The notes under the pieces were generated by a model, which ran no database searches, was not told the DNA's origin, and saw nothing but the letters and a program-made list of their open reading frames with translations. The position numbers were made by a program, and so were the translations under genes. Below, in pieces: positions 26,532 through 35,530 of a DNA stretch of 64,000 nt. Positions within the stretch are counted from its first letter, which is position 1. Every line of letters starts with the position of its first letter. The stretch is taken from assembly GCA_002707785.1 (NCBI GenBank), contig PANW01000084.1, forward strand, positions 1 to 64,000, read 5' to 3'. This DNA comes from Cellvibrionaceae bacterium (lineage in GTDB: Bacteria > Pseudomonadota > Gammaproteobacteria > Pseudomonadales > Cellvibrionaceae).

Positions 26532-29018
26532 TTAAATTTCGAGATCACCGGACTCGATCAGAGCCTCAATGTCAGTCGCCGGCATGCCCAACACCCGGCT
26601 GATCACTTCACGGGTGTGCTGGCCCTGCAGCGGAGCGGGTCGAATATCAGGGTCGGGCAAGTTGTCTGACAGTGCTGGCGCATTCTCAGTTGGCCAGATT
26701 TCGGGATTACCCGGTTGCTGCAAGTGAGCGATAAAATTGCGGGCGTAAAGGTGCGGGTTTTTATCCAATTCAGGCAGGCGGAACATAGCACCAGCACTGA
26801 TGTTGGCGGCCTGCAAGCGATTCATGACGTCTACTGGGCTGTATTGGCGTGTCCATTCGCTGACTTGTTGGTTCAGCCGGTCTCGGGCGCGAAGGCGGTC
26901 AGAGGCTGTTTTCAAATTGGCGTCCTGCGATAAATCCGGGCGCTCAATCAGTTGGCAGAATCTCTGCCACTGGTCGTCGGTTTCAATGCTGATCACGCAC
27001 CATTCATCATCACCCGCGCAAGGGAACAGGCCATTGGGGGCACTGAATTCGTTGTGGTTACCCAGCGCTTTGAGCGAGCCAGGCTCGACAGATTCGCGCA
27101 GAAACTGGGTAGTAAATACATTTAGCAGACTTTCAGCCTGAGACACACTGACTTCGCCACCCTGATCCGTTTTCAGGCGACGCGCAAGCAGCGCCATAAT
27201 GCCAATAGCCGAAACCCGGGCGGCAAGATGGTCGGGCACAATGGTGATGCCGTCACTGAAGCTGGCGTCGTCATCGGTGTAGCGCCACTGGCCAGTCAGG
27301 CCCGTCGACGCTCGCACCAATGGGCCATACCCCATGGATTTACTGAGAGGGCCAGTGCGGCCCAGTGCTGAACTGTCCGCCATGATGATCGATGGGTTAA
27401 TTTCACGCATCAGGTCGTACCCCAGCCCCAGCTTTTCCAAGGTTCCGGGTTTAAAATTGGAGACAATAATGTCGCTCTTGGCCGCCAGTTGCTTGAATAT
27501 CTCAACACCTTTGGGGGAGCGTAGGTTCAGCCCCAGACTTTCTTTGCCCCGGTGCCCCTGTGCAAACGAAATACTGACCTGATCTTTGGTGCCGGATTGG
27601 CGACTGCCATCCGGGAAGGCCTGATTCTCGACCTTGATGACTTCGGCCCCTTGGTCCGACAGAATACGCCCCAGCTCTGCTCCGGCGACAATCACCCCCA
27701 GATCCAGTACGCGTATCCCTTCAAGCGGTCTCCGCTTTGAGCCTGTGCAGTAACGTACTTTATTGTCTGACGACTTTTGGTTTCTGCTTGCGGGGTTGTT
27801 CAGCCATTCTTGCAAAACTTTATCGGTGTGTTGTCCTAACTTGGGCGCTACGCACTGAACGCCCATACGCTGGTTATCTATTTCCAGGTAACCAGACGGT
27901 AGGATACCGTTTGAATCGTTGCTCAGGGTCAAGTGTGTCCATGCACCGCGAGCTTGAAAATGCTCATCATTGAGGACATCTTCAGGTTGGGCCAGCAGGG
28001 CAGTAGGTACACCGCGTAACTGGGCTTCCCGAACAATATCGACGGCATTGAGCTCGATTAACTTGTTGGAAATTAGCTCGACGATTTGATCCATCACCTT
28101 CATGCGGGTAAATAGATTGCCGTATTCAGGGCCGCTAAAAGGATGATCCGGGCCTAACCATTCACTCATCCCCTGCCATTGCCGTGGGTTGAGGATGCAC
28201 ATGCGCACAAAGCCGTCTTTACAGCGAAAAATGGGGTAGAAACTGCCCGCTTTAGGGCGATCCCGGGATTCAGCCAGCTGCATGGAACTTTTACCCGCAG
28301 CGGCACTGCCGGTCACGCCCATAATCGGGTCGAGGATTTGTGCCGTGGCCTCAAACAGAGAAAAGTCCACGTGATCCCCGACGCCAATGTGCTGCGATTG
28401 CCAGTAGGACACCAGCACTACCCAAGCGGCTTGCACGGCACTGCACTCCCAGGCCAAATCTCCTGGTGGCAGCAGCGGCTCGCGACCGGGTAAGCCAGAA
28501 CGGCACAACATGCCCGCCATCGCCAGTTGAACGCTGTTGGATGCAGAAAAGTCCCGATAAGGGCCCGTTTGGCCAAAATCACTGATCGACAGAATGACCA
28601 ACTGAGGATTCCGGTTATGAAGCACATCGCTACCGAGTGACCAGCCTGCCATAGTCCCCGGCGGTGTGGATTCAATCAGGATGTCTGCCTCTTGAATGAG
28701 TTGCAGAAATTGTGACTGACCGCCGGAGTCCGTGAGATCCAAACACACACTGCGTTTGTTCGCACTGTGGCTGGCAAAATACAGACTTTCGTTAAGATGG
28801 AACGGAGGGCGGGAGCGCCCCGGAGAACCGGACTCGGGTTCCACCAACACGACATCTGCCCCCAAATCGGCCAGGATTCGACCGCACATATCCACTTTGC
28901 CCGTGGAAATTTCCAGTACCCGGACTCTGTGAAGAGGCAATTCGTTGAGGGTGTTTTCTGATTCAGCAGATATGGAGGGCACGTCGAGCTCCTGAGGCTG
29001 CTTTAACTTATCAGCCAA
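26532..29018 (-). CDS. Double-domain type III CoA-transferase
   Basis: 828 aa and a full-length paralogue of 8323-10773, with the same two CaiB-type domains (LHRVRVLEISTGKVDMCGRI at ~30; LEGIRVLDLGVIVAGAELGR at ~430). The catalytic Asp equivalent to CaiB Asp169 is present in both halves (PPGDLAWE at ~187; VPDHLAAR in domain 2). It starts with TTG at 29018 without a strong ribosome site. In the operon it follows an alcohol and an aldehyde dehydrogenase, so it probably activates the acid they produce, taking CoA from a recycled acyl-CoA. Confidence 0.88.
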   Translation of the reverse strand: MADKLKQPQELDVPSISAESENTLNELPLHRVRVLEISTGKVDMCGRILADLGADVVLVEPESGSPGRSRPPFHLNESLYFASHSANKRSVCLDLTDSGGQSQFLQLIQEADILIESTPPGTMAGWSLGSDVLHNRNPQLVILSISDFGQTGPYRDFSASNSVQLAMAGMLCRSGLPGREPLLPPGDLAWECSAVQAAWVVLVSYWQSQHIGVGDHVDFSLFEATAQILDPIMGVTGSAAAGKSSMQLAESRDRPKAGSFYPIFRCKDGFVRMCILNPRQWQGMSEWLGPDHPFSGPEYGNLFTRMKVMDQIVELISNKLIELNAVDIVREAQLRGVPTALLAQPEDVLNDEHFQARGAWTHLTLSNDSNGILPSGYLEIDNQRMGVQCVAPKLGQHTDKVLQEWLNNPASRNQKSSDNKVRYCTGSKRRPLEGIRVLDLGVIVAGAELGRILSDQGAEVIKVENQAFPDGSRQSGTKDQVSISFAQGHRGKESLGLNLRSPKGVEIFKQLAAKSDIIVSNFKPGTLEKLGLGYDLMREINPSIIMADSSALGRTGPLSKSMGYGPLVRASTGLTGQWRYTDDDASFSDGITIVPDHLAARVSAIGIMALLARRLKTDQGGEVSVSQAESLLNVFTTQFLRESVEPGSLKALGNHNEFSAPNGLFPCAGDDEWCVISIETDDQWQRFCQLIERPDLSQDANLKTASDRLRARDRLNQQVSEWTRQYSPVDVMNRLQAANISAGAMFRLPELDKNPHLYARNFIAHLQQPGNPEIWPTENAPALSDNLPDPDIRPAPLQGQHTREVISRVLGMPATDIEALIESGDLEI

Positions 29019-29106
29019 AAGTTTCTATTGTGTTGAATGGCAGCCTCCCATCGTGTGAAGGGCTGCCATCAATAGAGAACTTTTTATGTTTTAAACGCCG
29101 AGCGAC

Positions 29107-30447
29107 TTATGCTTCAAACACAGAGCGAGCATTGGAAAGCTCTTTAAAGCCGAAAATACCTTTGCAGCGACCGATACCGCTTTGGTTAGCGCCGCCAAAG
29201 GGCAGGTTCTTTTCCATGTAGTGCATCATCATGCTGTTAACGGTGACGCCACCGGAAGAGGTATTCAGCAGTACGTCTTCTACGAACTCATCGTTCGGGC
29301 TGAAAATGTACATGGCCAGAGGCTTGCCCGTTGCGTCGATCTGTTGATAAATCTCGTCACGGTTTTTGTAGGTGAGGATTGGCAGCAATGGACCAAAGAT
29401 TTCATCCTGCATGATGCTGCTGTCAAGCGGCACATTGACCAGTAACGTTGGGTGAATCGTCAAATCGTCTTCTTCGAGCTGACCGCCTTTGACAACCTTG
29501 GCCCCTCGTGCGACGGCGTCGTCCAAGTGGGCTTTAACCCGATGGAAATTACGGTTATCGACCATGCGTGACAATTCGGCTTTGTTCAGTTCGCCATCGA
29601 CATAAAACATCTTGTCGACAACGGCGCTGGCGATCGGCACAAAAGTATCCAGCATCGCTTCTGGCACCCACACGTGGTCGACAGACAAGCAAAGCTGACC
29701 GGCGTTGCGGAAGCGACCGCCAATCGCCATACCGGCTGCTTGCATGGGGTCACAACCGTCATCCACAATCATCGGGCATTTACCGCCCAGCTCCAGAGTG
29801 ACAGAGGTAAGATTTTTAGCCGCAGCCGCCATGATACGTTTACCAACCGCTGGGCTGCCAGTGAAGAATATGTGATCCACGGGTAATTCCAGCAACGCAT
29901 CGGCCAGCGGCACGCCACCTTCCAGAACGGCTACGTCCTGCTCGTCAAAGACTTCGCGGATAATACTGGCGCTTACTTTGCTGACGATTGGCTGCATCTC
30001 GTTAGGTTTGACAATACAGGCATTGCCGGCAGCAATGATTTGTACCAATGGTGCAAACACCAGCGAGAAGGGGAAATTCCAGGGACCAAACAACAGACAC
30101 ACACCGCGTGGCTCGTATTGAATGTAGGTCTTTTTACCACCCAGCTGAGGCGTTGGCTCGACGGCTTCAGGCTTCATCCAGTCTTCGAGTCCGGCCAGAG
30201 CGACATCAATTTCACCGAGAGCGGATTGAATCTCATAGTGCTCTATACCGAGGCGCTGTTTACGCATATCCTGGAATAAGGCGTCATCAATCTCATCGGC
30301 GCGGGCGACTATCACGTCGCGCAGTTTTTGTAGTTTGGCTTTACGTTGCTCGGCCGTACTGCACTTTAAATTGAGACGATTGCTGCGCTGAAGCTCAAAA
30401 ATGCGTTGAATCTCTGTTTGGGTTTGTGTATCGACAGCTTCTGACAT
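29107..30447 (-). CDS. Aldehyde dehydrogenase (class 3/coniferyl-aldehyde type)
   Basis: 446 aa, short form without an N-terminal extension. Catalytic Cys in NAGQLCLSVDHVWV, general-base Glu in TLELGGKCPMIVDD, NAD-binding FTGSPAVGKRIM. Class 3 enzymes oxidise medium or aromatic/allylic aldehydes. ATG 30447 follows GAGGG. It lies 92 bases after the alcohol dehydrogenase on the same strand and would take its aldehyde product to the acid. Confidence 0.92.
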   Translation of the reverse strand: MSEAVDTQTQTEIQRIFELQRSNRLNLKCSTAEQRKAKLQKLRDVIVARADEIDDALFQDMRKQRLGIEHYEIQSALGEIDVALAGLEDWMKPEAVEPTPQLGGKKTYIQYEPRGVCLLFGPWNFPFSLVFAPLVQIIAAGNACIVKPNEMQPIVSKVSASIIREVFDEQDVAVLEGGVPLADALLELPVDHIFFTGSPAVGKRIMAAAAKNLTSVTLELGGKCPMIVDDGCDPMQAAGMAIGGRFRNAGQLCLSVDHVWVPEAMLDTFVPIASAVVDKMFYVDGELNKAELSRMVDNRNFHRVKAHLDDAVARGAKVVKGGQLEEDDLTIHPTLLVNVPLDSSIMQDEIFGPLLPILTYKNRDEIYQQIDATGKPLAMYIFSPNDEFVEDVLLNTSSGGVTVNSMMMHYMEKNLPFGGANQSGIGRCKGIFGFKELSNARSVFEA

Positions 30448-30539
30448 CGGTATTCCCTCTGAATTTTTATAAATTTTTTTAGGGGAGGTCTGGCCTCCCG
30501 CTGAGCCTATGGTTTTGATTCGAGTCTAAAGTTGTGATC

Positions 30540-31655
30540 TTAGGCTGGCAGACGCAAAATAGGCTTAATGGCTGAACCATCTTCAGCAGCGTGAATAGCC
30601 TCATTAATCTGATCAAACTCGTAGAAGGTCACCAGCTTTTCAAACGGGAACAGGCCCTGGCGCCAGAAGCCAATCAATTTCTGAATAAAGAATTCGGGAA
30701 TGGTATTGGCACCGGCCATGATGGAGCCTCTGATTTCCAGGCGCTTGCTTTGGACGATTGTTGGGTTAAATGTCACCGCCGCATCTGCACCGGCCACACC
30801 AACCAGAGCGGTAATACCGTTGTAGCCCAGCGCATGAATAGCTTGTGTCATCACCGCAGGAATGCCTGTGGCTTCTACCGTGAAGTCTGTGCCGCCACCG
30901 GTGAGTTCGGCAATTTTAGCCAGCACATCTTCATTGCCCGCGTTAAGGACGTGAGTCGCGCCCAGCTCAGTAGCTAGCTCTAGGCGCGATTCCACCATGT
31001 CCACCGCAATGATAGTGCTGCAACCGGCAATTTTAGCCGCCATCAGGGCGGAAAGGCCTACAGCGCCTGCTCCAAAAATAGCAATGCTGCTACCTGCATG
31101 AACTTGCAGTGTGTTGAACACCGCTGCAGCTCCGGTTTGAATGCCGCAGCCCATTGGTGCCATCAAATCTAATGGCAAGTCATTGTCGAGCTTGATAATG
31201 CTGCGCTCAGTGGTCAAAGAGTAAGTTGCAAAGGAGGATTGGCCAAGGAAACGGGCAAAGACCGGTTTGTCATTCTGGCTGTGGCTACAGGTGCCATCGG
31301 CGCAATAGCCGCCTGACATATTGATCTCACGAAAGCTGAGGCAGTACGACGGTTGCCCTTCGTGACAGCTCTTGCATTTACCGCAGGAGGCGGTAGTCAT
31401 TATAACGGAGTCACCGATTACGACTTTAGTCACGTTACTGCCGACTTTTTCCACAACGCCAGCCCCTTCATGGCCTAAAACAGCAGGCCACGGCAGGGGG
31501 GCATTGTTAAGAACCGTAAGGTCTGTGTGGCACAGGCCGGTGGCGGCGATTTTAACCAGGATGTCATTAGGGCCCGGCTCAACCAGATCAATTTCTTCAA
31601 TAGACAGGGGGCTGTTGTTGCTATGTGCCAGTGCGGCTTGGATTTTCATTTTCAT
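30540..31655 (-). CDS. Zn-dependent alcohol dehydrogenase, geraniol/aryl-alcohol type
   Basis: 371 aa. Catalytic zinc ligands Cys42 (GLCHTD), His62 (GHEGAG) and the Cys of MGCGIQTGAAAV; structural zinc Cys91, 94, 97, 105. The nucleotide fold is GAGAVGLSALMAAKIAG. The segments FLGQSSFATYSL and MGCGIQTG resemble aryl- and allylic-alcohol dehydrogenases such as XylB and GeoA (geraniol dehydrogenase of Castellaniella). First gene of the operon with ALDH, CoA-transferase and crotonase. Operator-like site 31708-31723 lies 53 bases upstream. AGGAAG precedes the start. Confidence 0.9.
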   Translation of the reverse strand: MKMKIQAALAHSNNSPLSIEEIDLVEPGPNDILVKIAATGLCHTDLTVLNNAPLPWPAVLGHEGAGVVEKVGSNVTKVVIGDSVIMTTASCGKCKSCHEGQPSYCLSFREINMSGGYCADGTCSHSQNDKPVFARFLGQSSFATYSLTTERSIIKLDNDLPLDLMAPMGCGIQTGAAAVFNTLQVHAGSSIAIFGAGAVGLSALMAAKIAGCSTIIAVDMVESRLELATELGATHVLNAGNEDVLAKIAELTGGGTDFTVEATGIPAVMTQAIHALGYNGITALVGVAGADAAVTFNPTIVQSKRLEIRGSIMAGANTIPEFFIQKLIGFWRQGLFPFEKLVTFYEFDQINEAIHAAEDGSAIKPILRLPA

Positions 31656-31707
31656 CGCTTCCTGAGTTAAATGCGTTTGGCGTGGCGCTACAATTCTTAT
31701 ATGTATT

Positions 31708-31723
31708 AATCATTATGATGATT
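31708..31723. promoter_or_regulatory. Operator-like perfect inverted repeat AATCAT-N4-ATGATT
   Basis: AATCATTATGATGATT, both half-sites complementary, 53 bases upstream of the alcohol dehydrogenase start. Confidence 0.7.
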
Positions 31724-31954
31724 CTAGTGTAATTTCTGTGCACTTTGCAACAAGGAAGCCACTCCAGAATGAAGCGCCCAGGTATCGATAATATATTGCA
31801 CCCAATTTAATAGGCTGATTAGAGGCTGTAAATGTTAAGTGTGTTTAGTAGAGGTAGCGTCTAGTTAAGCGGCAACTAAAGCGAGGAGGTAGCTGAGAAG
31901 AGTCAAAGACGCAGCATCGCTGCGTCAACATCAAAAATTAGCAAAAACGAATAA

Positions 31955-32275
31955 CTAAAGCTGATTGTCCGGCAAGTGCAAAGTCATGCCATCCAGTTCA
32001 GACGTTACTTCGATTTGACAGCTCAGACGGCTGTTAGGTTTAGGGTCCAGAACTCCTTCGAGAAGCTCAAGCTCCATTACTGAGGCCGGGGCAAGTTTGC
32101 TCGACCACTCATCATCGACATAAACATGGCAGGTGGCGCAGCTCAGGGTGCCGCCACATTCAGCCAGAATAGAATCGACACCGTTATTCATGGCTGCTTG
32201 CATAATATTAACGCCGTCGGTGGTGTCTACTTCATGCTGGCTGCCATCGGCTTCTATAAATATCAATTGTGTCAC
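31955..32275 (-). CDS. [2Fe-2S] ferredoxin, P450 redox partner
   Basis: 106 aa from a GTG start at 32275 with GGAGAG five bases upstream. Cluster ligands Cys40, Cys46, Cys49 and Cys86 follow the C-X5-C-X2-C...C adrenodoxin/putidaredoxin pattern. It follows TetR and the P450-DUF3237 gene on the same strand with a 32-base gap, so it is the obvious electron donor. It is a paralogue of 37965-38285. No ferredoxin reductase gene is in the window. Confidence 0.93.
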   Translation of the reverse strand: MTQLIFIEADGSQHEVDTTDGVNIMQAAMNNGVDSILAECGGTLSCATCHVYVDDEWSSKLAPASVMELELLEGVLDPKPNSRLSCQIEVTSELDGMTLHLPDNQL

Positions 32276-32307
32276 TGTGTCTCTCCAAAAAAACGGGCGT
32301 GTGAATG

Positions 32308-33039
32308 TTAATCTGATCGCATTTCATTTTGAGCTTGCTGCTGAAGCAGCCGCTGCAATTGTTGTTCGAGCTTGTCGAGACGTGCCTTGCTGTTGGGCAT
32401 TGACTCGTGTTGCTCGCTGTGTACTTGAACTGTTGCAGTGAGAAATTGATCGGGAATTAATATGGGAAGAATAAATTGGCGTATACGCCTCAGCAGAGCA
32501 TCTTCTTCCCACGGGCCAGCCGCGACCAATTGTAAAAAATTCCTTAATAGCCACTCTGAAACTTCATCGGAATCCAGCCCCGAGCGCAGCTCGCCAGCTT
32601 CTCGGGCAATTTCGAGGATCGGCATAAGGTTGGTTTGCACCAAGTGACGATAGACCGGCCTGACCAGATTGAGTGCAAACTCAGAAGGCCCATCACTGAA
32701 AACGGTTTTCAATATTTGATACTGGGGTAACTCCATCACAGCATAAACGGTGCCAATTTCGAGGCGCTGTGCCAGGGAATTGGCCGTCGCTGTGCGTAAC
32801 ATGGCGTTTTGTGTGTAGGGAATGGCCTGCTGTTGGCACAAAGCGGTTAGAATTCCCTCTTTGTTTCCAAAGCGTCGGTAAAGCGTGGCGCGGGAAATTC
32901 CAGATTCTGCCGCAATGTGATCCATGGAGATTTTATGAAGTCCGTGCACATCAATACAGAGGATGGTCGCCCCCAGCGCACGCTGGATTAATTCTTCATC
33001 CTTTTGTGCGGAAGGGGTAGTAAGTACGGCGGACTTCAT
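32308..33039 (-). CDS. TetR-family regulator
   Basis: 243 aa. The N-terminal helix-turn-helix is HKISMDHIAAESGISRATLY followed by RRFGNKEGILTAL, then a helical effector domain and a Gln-rich tail. AGGAGA precedes the ATG. It sits inside the P450 - TetR - ferredoxin operon. Candidate reader of the AATYAT-N4-ATGATT operators, though no such site lies directly in front of its own operon. Confidence 0.92.
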   Translation of the reverse strand: MKSAVLTTPSAQKDEELIQRALGATILCIDVHGLHKISMDHIAAESGISRATLYRRFGNKEGILTALCQQQAIPYTQNAMLRTATANSLAQRLEIGTVYAVMELPQYQILKTVFSDGPSEFALNLVRPVYRHLVQTNLMPILEIAREAGELRSGLDSDEVSEWLLRNFLQLVAAGPWEEDALLRRIRQFILPILIPDQFLTATVQVHSEQHESMPNSKARLDKLEQQLQRLLQQQAQNEMRSD

Positions 33040-33069
33040 TAAGACATTCTCCTGGCGAGGTTAAAACGC

Positions 33070-34818
33070 TTATTGTACCGCGTAAATCTCATAAATCAGC
33101 TTGTTCATTCCGGCGGCGCGACCACGACCAATAGCCTGTACCTTGTTTAACCAGGCGTAGCGATGATCGTTGGTTTCGAAGGTTGGTGCCGTGATGATCG
33201 GTGCCTGACCGGCTTGCATGTAATCTGAGCGCCCTTGGTAGGACACATAAATTGACGCCCCATCTTCGGTTTGCAGGTGGCAACGAACGTCAATTTGCAA
33301 GGAACCGTCTTTGTCGAGCAGCGCCCAGTCACCCGCAGGTCCACCGACTTGCTTGGCGTTCAGGTGTTCACCTTCCCAGGTGGCACCGGTTACTTCGACA
33401 ATCATACGAGTGCCGCGAGGGCCATTTTCCATCACAGTAGGAATGCCGATATCCAGTGTGGCAGTGCATAAATGGACTAACTTAATGTCGTGGCCATCTT
33501 TCGCGCTTAACACATTAGCGTCGGTAGATTGTGGGGCTGGCATAGGTTTTGGCTCCGAGTGAGAGGCGTACATAGGAACGGAAGAGGCATCGCCAATGGC
33601 TTTACCCGGGGTAAAACGCACGGGCATGCGCTTGATACCGTTGGTGAAATTGGAAATCAGACGATCCACTGGACCATCCAATTGAATGTCAGGAATGCGG
33701 GTCAATAACTGAGTAAACATGGCGCGCAACTCGCTGCGTGCCAGCATTGAGCCCAAGCAGCGGTGAATACCGCCCTGTGATCCAAAGGCCATGTGTGCCT
33801 TGGCATTTTTGCGATAGATATCGAAAACATCCGGATTTTCAAAAACAGACTCGTCCCGATTACCAGAGCAATACCACATCATTACCTGATCGCCGGCTTT
33901 GATCATCTGACCATGCATTTCAATGTCTCGGGTCGCCTTGCGGCCAAAACCCAGTGCCGGGGTGGTAAAGCGCAGCATTTCTTCCAAAGCATTGGGCAGT
34001 AAAGACAAATCTTCACGCAGGGCGGTCATGGCCTCGGGATGTTCAATCAGGTTTAAAGTGCCCTGCATAAATTGGGTTCGAGTGGTTTCGTTACCGGCTG
34101 TTGCCAGCACAATAAATGTCGCTCCCATATCCAGCAGACTGAGTCGCTCACCGTCCTCTTCTGCATTGGCGATGATACTGAATACATCGTCTTGTGGGTT
34201 TTCGCGGCGATCAAGCCCGGTTTTTTGAGCGTAGGAGAGCATCTGTAGTGCACCCATCATATTGCGCATGGGGTCAGACAGTTCAGGGTCCCCTGCGCCG
34301 AACATGGCATTGGCCCAGTTGTAGAGTTTCTGTCGGTCGTAAGAGGGGACACCAAGAATGTCGGCAACCACTTCAATGGGGGTGTAGGCGGCAACGTCGT
34401 GCCAGTCGCAATGACCCTTCTCGATAACGGCATCAATTGCGTTTACTGCGTATTGGGCGATATTTTCTTCAAGAGTTTTAATGGCGCGGGGGGTGAATGC
34501 GCCGGTAATGGCGCGGCGCAAGAAGGTATGGCGCGGTGGGTCACTGAGGATAATTGAGCGATCAATGGTGCTTTCCAGGGTGGATTCCGGAATAGGCAAT
34601 GGGCTGATGTTGGTTTTGTTGGTAAAGACTTCAACATTCTTTTCCACGTCCATGATGTCGTTATAGCGGACTATGTTCCAAAATCCGCCGCCGCCCATTT
34701 CAGCGGGACGAGGGTTCCAGCTGACCGGCGCTTCTTTGCGCAGGAAGGCAAAATAGTCATGAGGTACGGCTTGGGCAAACGAGCCGGGGTTGGTTAAATC
34801 AACATCACCCACTTTCAT
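33070..34818 (-). CDS. Cytochrome P450 fused to a DUF3237 domain
   Basis: 582 aa from ATG 34818 (GGAG 7 bases upstream). Residues 1-405 are a complete bacterial class I P450: I-helix AGNETT (241-246), ExxR at 280-283, heme loop FGSQGGIHRCLGSMLAR with Cys354. After a Pro/Ser linker (~406-440), residues ~444-582 match DUF3237: MENGPRGTRMIVEVTGATWE, GDWALLDKDGSLQIDVR, TEDGASIYVSYQGR and FETNDHRYAWLNKV. P450s of this class normally end near 400-420 aa. The fused domain may bind the product or give a second activity. Operon with TetR and ferredoxin. Confidence 0.92.
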   Translation of the reverse strand: MKVGDVDLTNPGSFAQAVPHDYFAFLRKEAPVSWNPRPAEMGGGGFWNIVRYNDIMDVEKNVEVFTNKTNISPLPIPESTLESTIDRSIILSDPPRHTFLRRAITGAFTPRAIKTLEENIAQYAVNAIDAVIEKGHCDWHDVAAYTPIEVVADILGVPSYDRQKLYNWANAMFGAGDPELSDPMRNMMGALQMLSYAQKTGLDRRENPQDDVFSIIANAEEDGERLSLLDMGATFIVLATAGNETTRTQFMQGTLNLIEHPEAMTALREDLSLLPNALEEMLRFTTPALGFGRKATRDIEMHGQMIKAGDQVMMWYCSGNRDESVFENPDVFDIYRKNAKAHMAFGSQGGIHRCLGSMLARSELRAMFTQLLTRIPDIQLDGPVDRLISNFTNGIKRMPVRFTPGKAIGDASSVPMYASHSEPKPMPAPQSTDANVLSAKDGHDIKLVHLCTATLDIGIPTVMENGPRGTRMIVEVTGATWEGEHLNAKQVGGPAGDWALLDKDGSLQIDVRCHLQTEDGASIYVSYQGRSDYMQAGQAPIITAPTFETNDHRYAWLNKVQAIGRGRAAGMNKLIYEIYAVQ

Positions 34819-34859
34819 AGGACACTCCAAATTGATACGATTCGCTTAATTGTCTCAAT

Positions 34860-34888
34860 ATTTAAATCAAATTATCTTATTGTGTCAA
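34860..34888 (-). promoter_or_regulatory. Sigma70-type promoter of the P450-DUF3237 operon
   Basis: On the minus strand, TTGACA (34888-34883), a 17-base spacer, and TTAAAT (34865-34860). It overlaps ATTGTGTCAATT at 34879-34890; a similar ATTGTGACAATT lies at 54762-54773 ahead of the second P450. Confidence 0.55.
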
Positions 34889-34946
34889 TTATAATGTTTA
34901 TATTGAATGAGATTTTTGACTGGTTTGAGGACTGAAGGGTGAATAT

Positions 34947-35378
34947 ATGACAGATATAGACTGGATTGAGAGTTCGCTGGAGTTACTGGCTCCACATGCT
35001 GATCGCTTGGGGGGATTGGTTTATCCGCGGTTTTTCGTTCACTTTCCGGAGGCGGAGACGTTGTTTGGAGGGGGAGAATTGGGGAAGTCCACCCAGGAAT
35101 CCATGATTGTGCCACTGTTAATGGGATTGAAAGATATTGCTGATGGTAAGACTTATATGCTGACAATAGAGCGTTGGTTGGAAGATCATCGTGAATATGG
35201 CGTAACGCTTCCAATGTACTCCGTGATGCTCGATAGTCTTTTGCTGGGGATGCGTGAAGCAGTGGGAGATTTGTGGACTACAGAGATGGACGGGGCCTGG
35301 CAGGAGGTTCTGGCTAGGTTGCTGTTGTTGGTTGAGGGTGTTTATGCAGAGTGGCAGGTAGATTCCTGTCCGCAATAA
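34947..35378 (+). CDS. Globin-like protein
   Basis: 143 aa, the length of a single-domain globin. The pattern LLAPHADRLGGLVYPRFFVHFPEA resembles the A-C helices, and LEDHREYGVTLPMYSVMLDSLL resembles the F-G region of bacterial hemoglobins (KH..LGI.PEHY..V...LL), placing a His at the proximal heme position. The end AWQEVLARLLLLVEGVY fits helix H. Assignment is by pattern only. It diverges from the P450-DUF3237 operon, with AT-rich promoter DNA between. It could supply or sense O2, or protect from NO. Confidence 0.6.
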   Translation: MTDIDWIESSLELLAPHADRLGGLVYPRFFVHFPEAETLFGGGELGKSTQESMIVPLLMGLKDIADGKTYMLTIERWLEDHREYGVTLPMYSVMLDSLLLGMREAVGDLWTTEMDGAWQEVLARLLLLVEGVYAEWQVDSCPQ

Positions 35379-35385
35379 AGAGTAT

Positions 35386-35401
35386 AACTATATATATGAT
35401 T
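35386..35401. promoter_or_regulatory. Operator-like site AACTAT-N4-ATGATT
   Basis: AACTATATATATGATT begins 8 bases after the globin stop and lies 130 bases before the thiolase-like gene. Confidence 0.6.
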
Positions 35402-35530
35402 ATGGTAGATTGTGGAAGTGATTCTAATGACGCTGGTGTCATTAAGAGCTCCATCAAAACTAAAAGGCCTGTGGAAACCACATAGGGAAAGGGAAACTGG
35501 CGTGGAGCCTACCATATAGGAGAGATGTTA

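Noticed and set aside
34841-34900. AATYAT-N4-ATGATT operator ahead of the P450-DUF3237 gene
   Set aside because: AATTATAATG-like pieces occur but no copy fits both halves; the different ATTGTGTCAATT motif is present instead.
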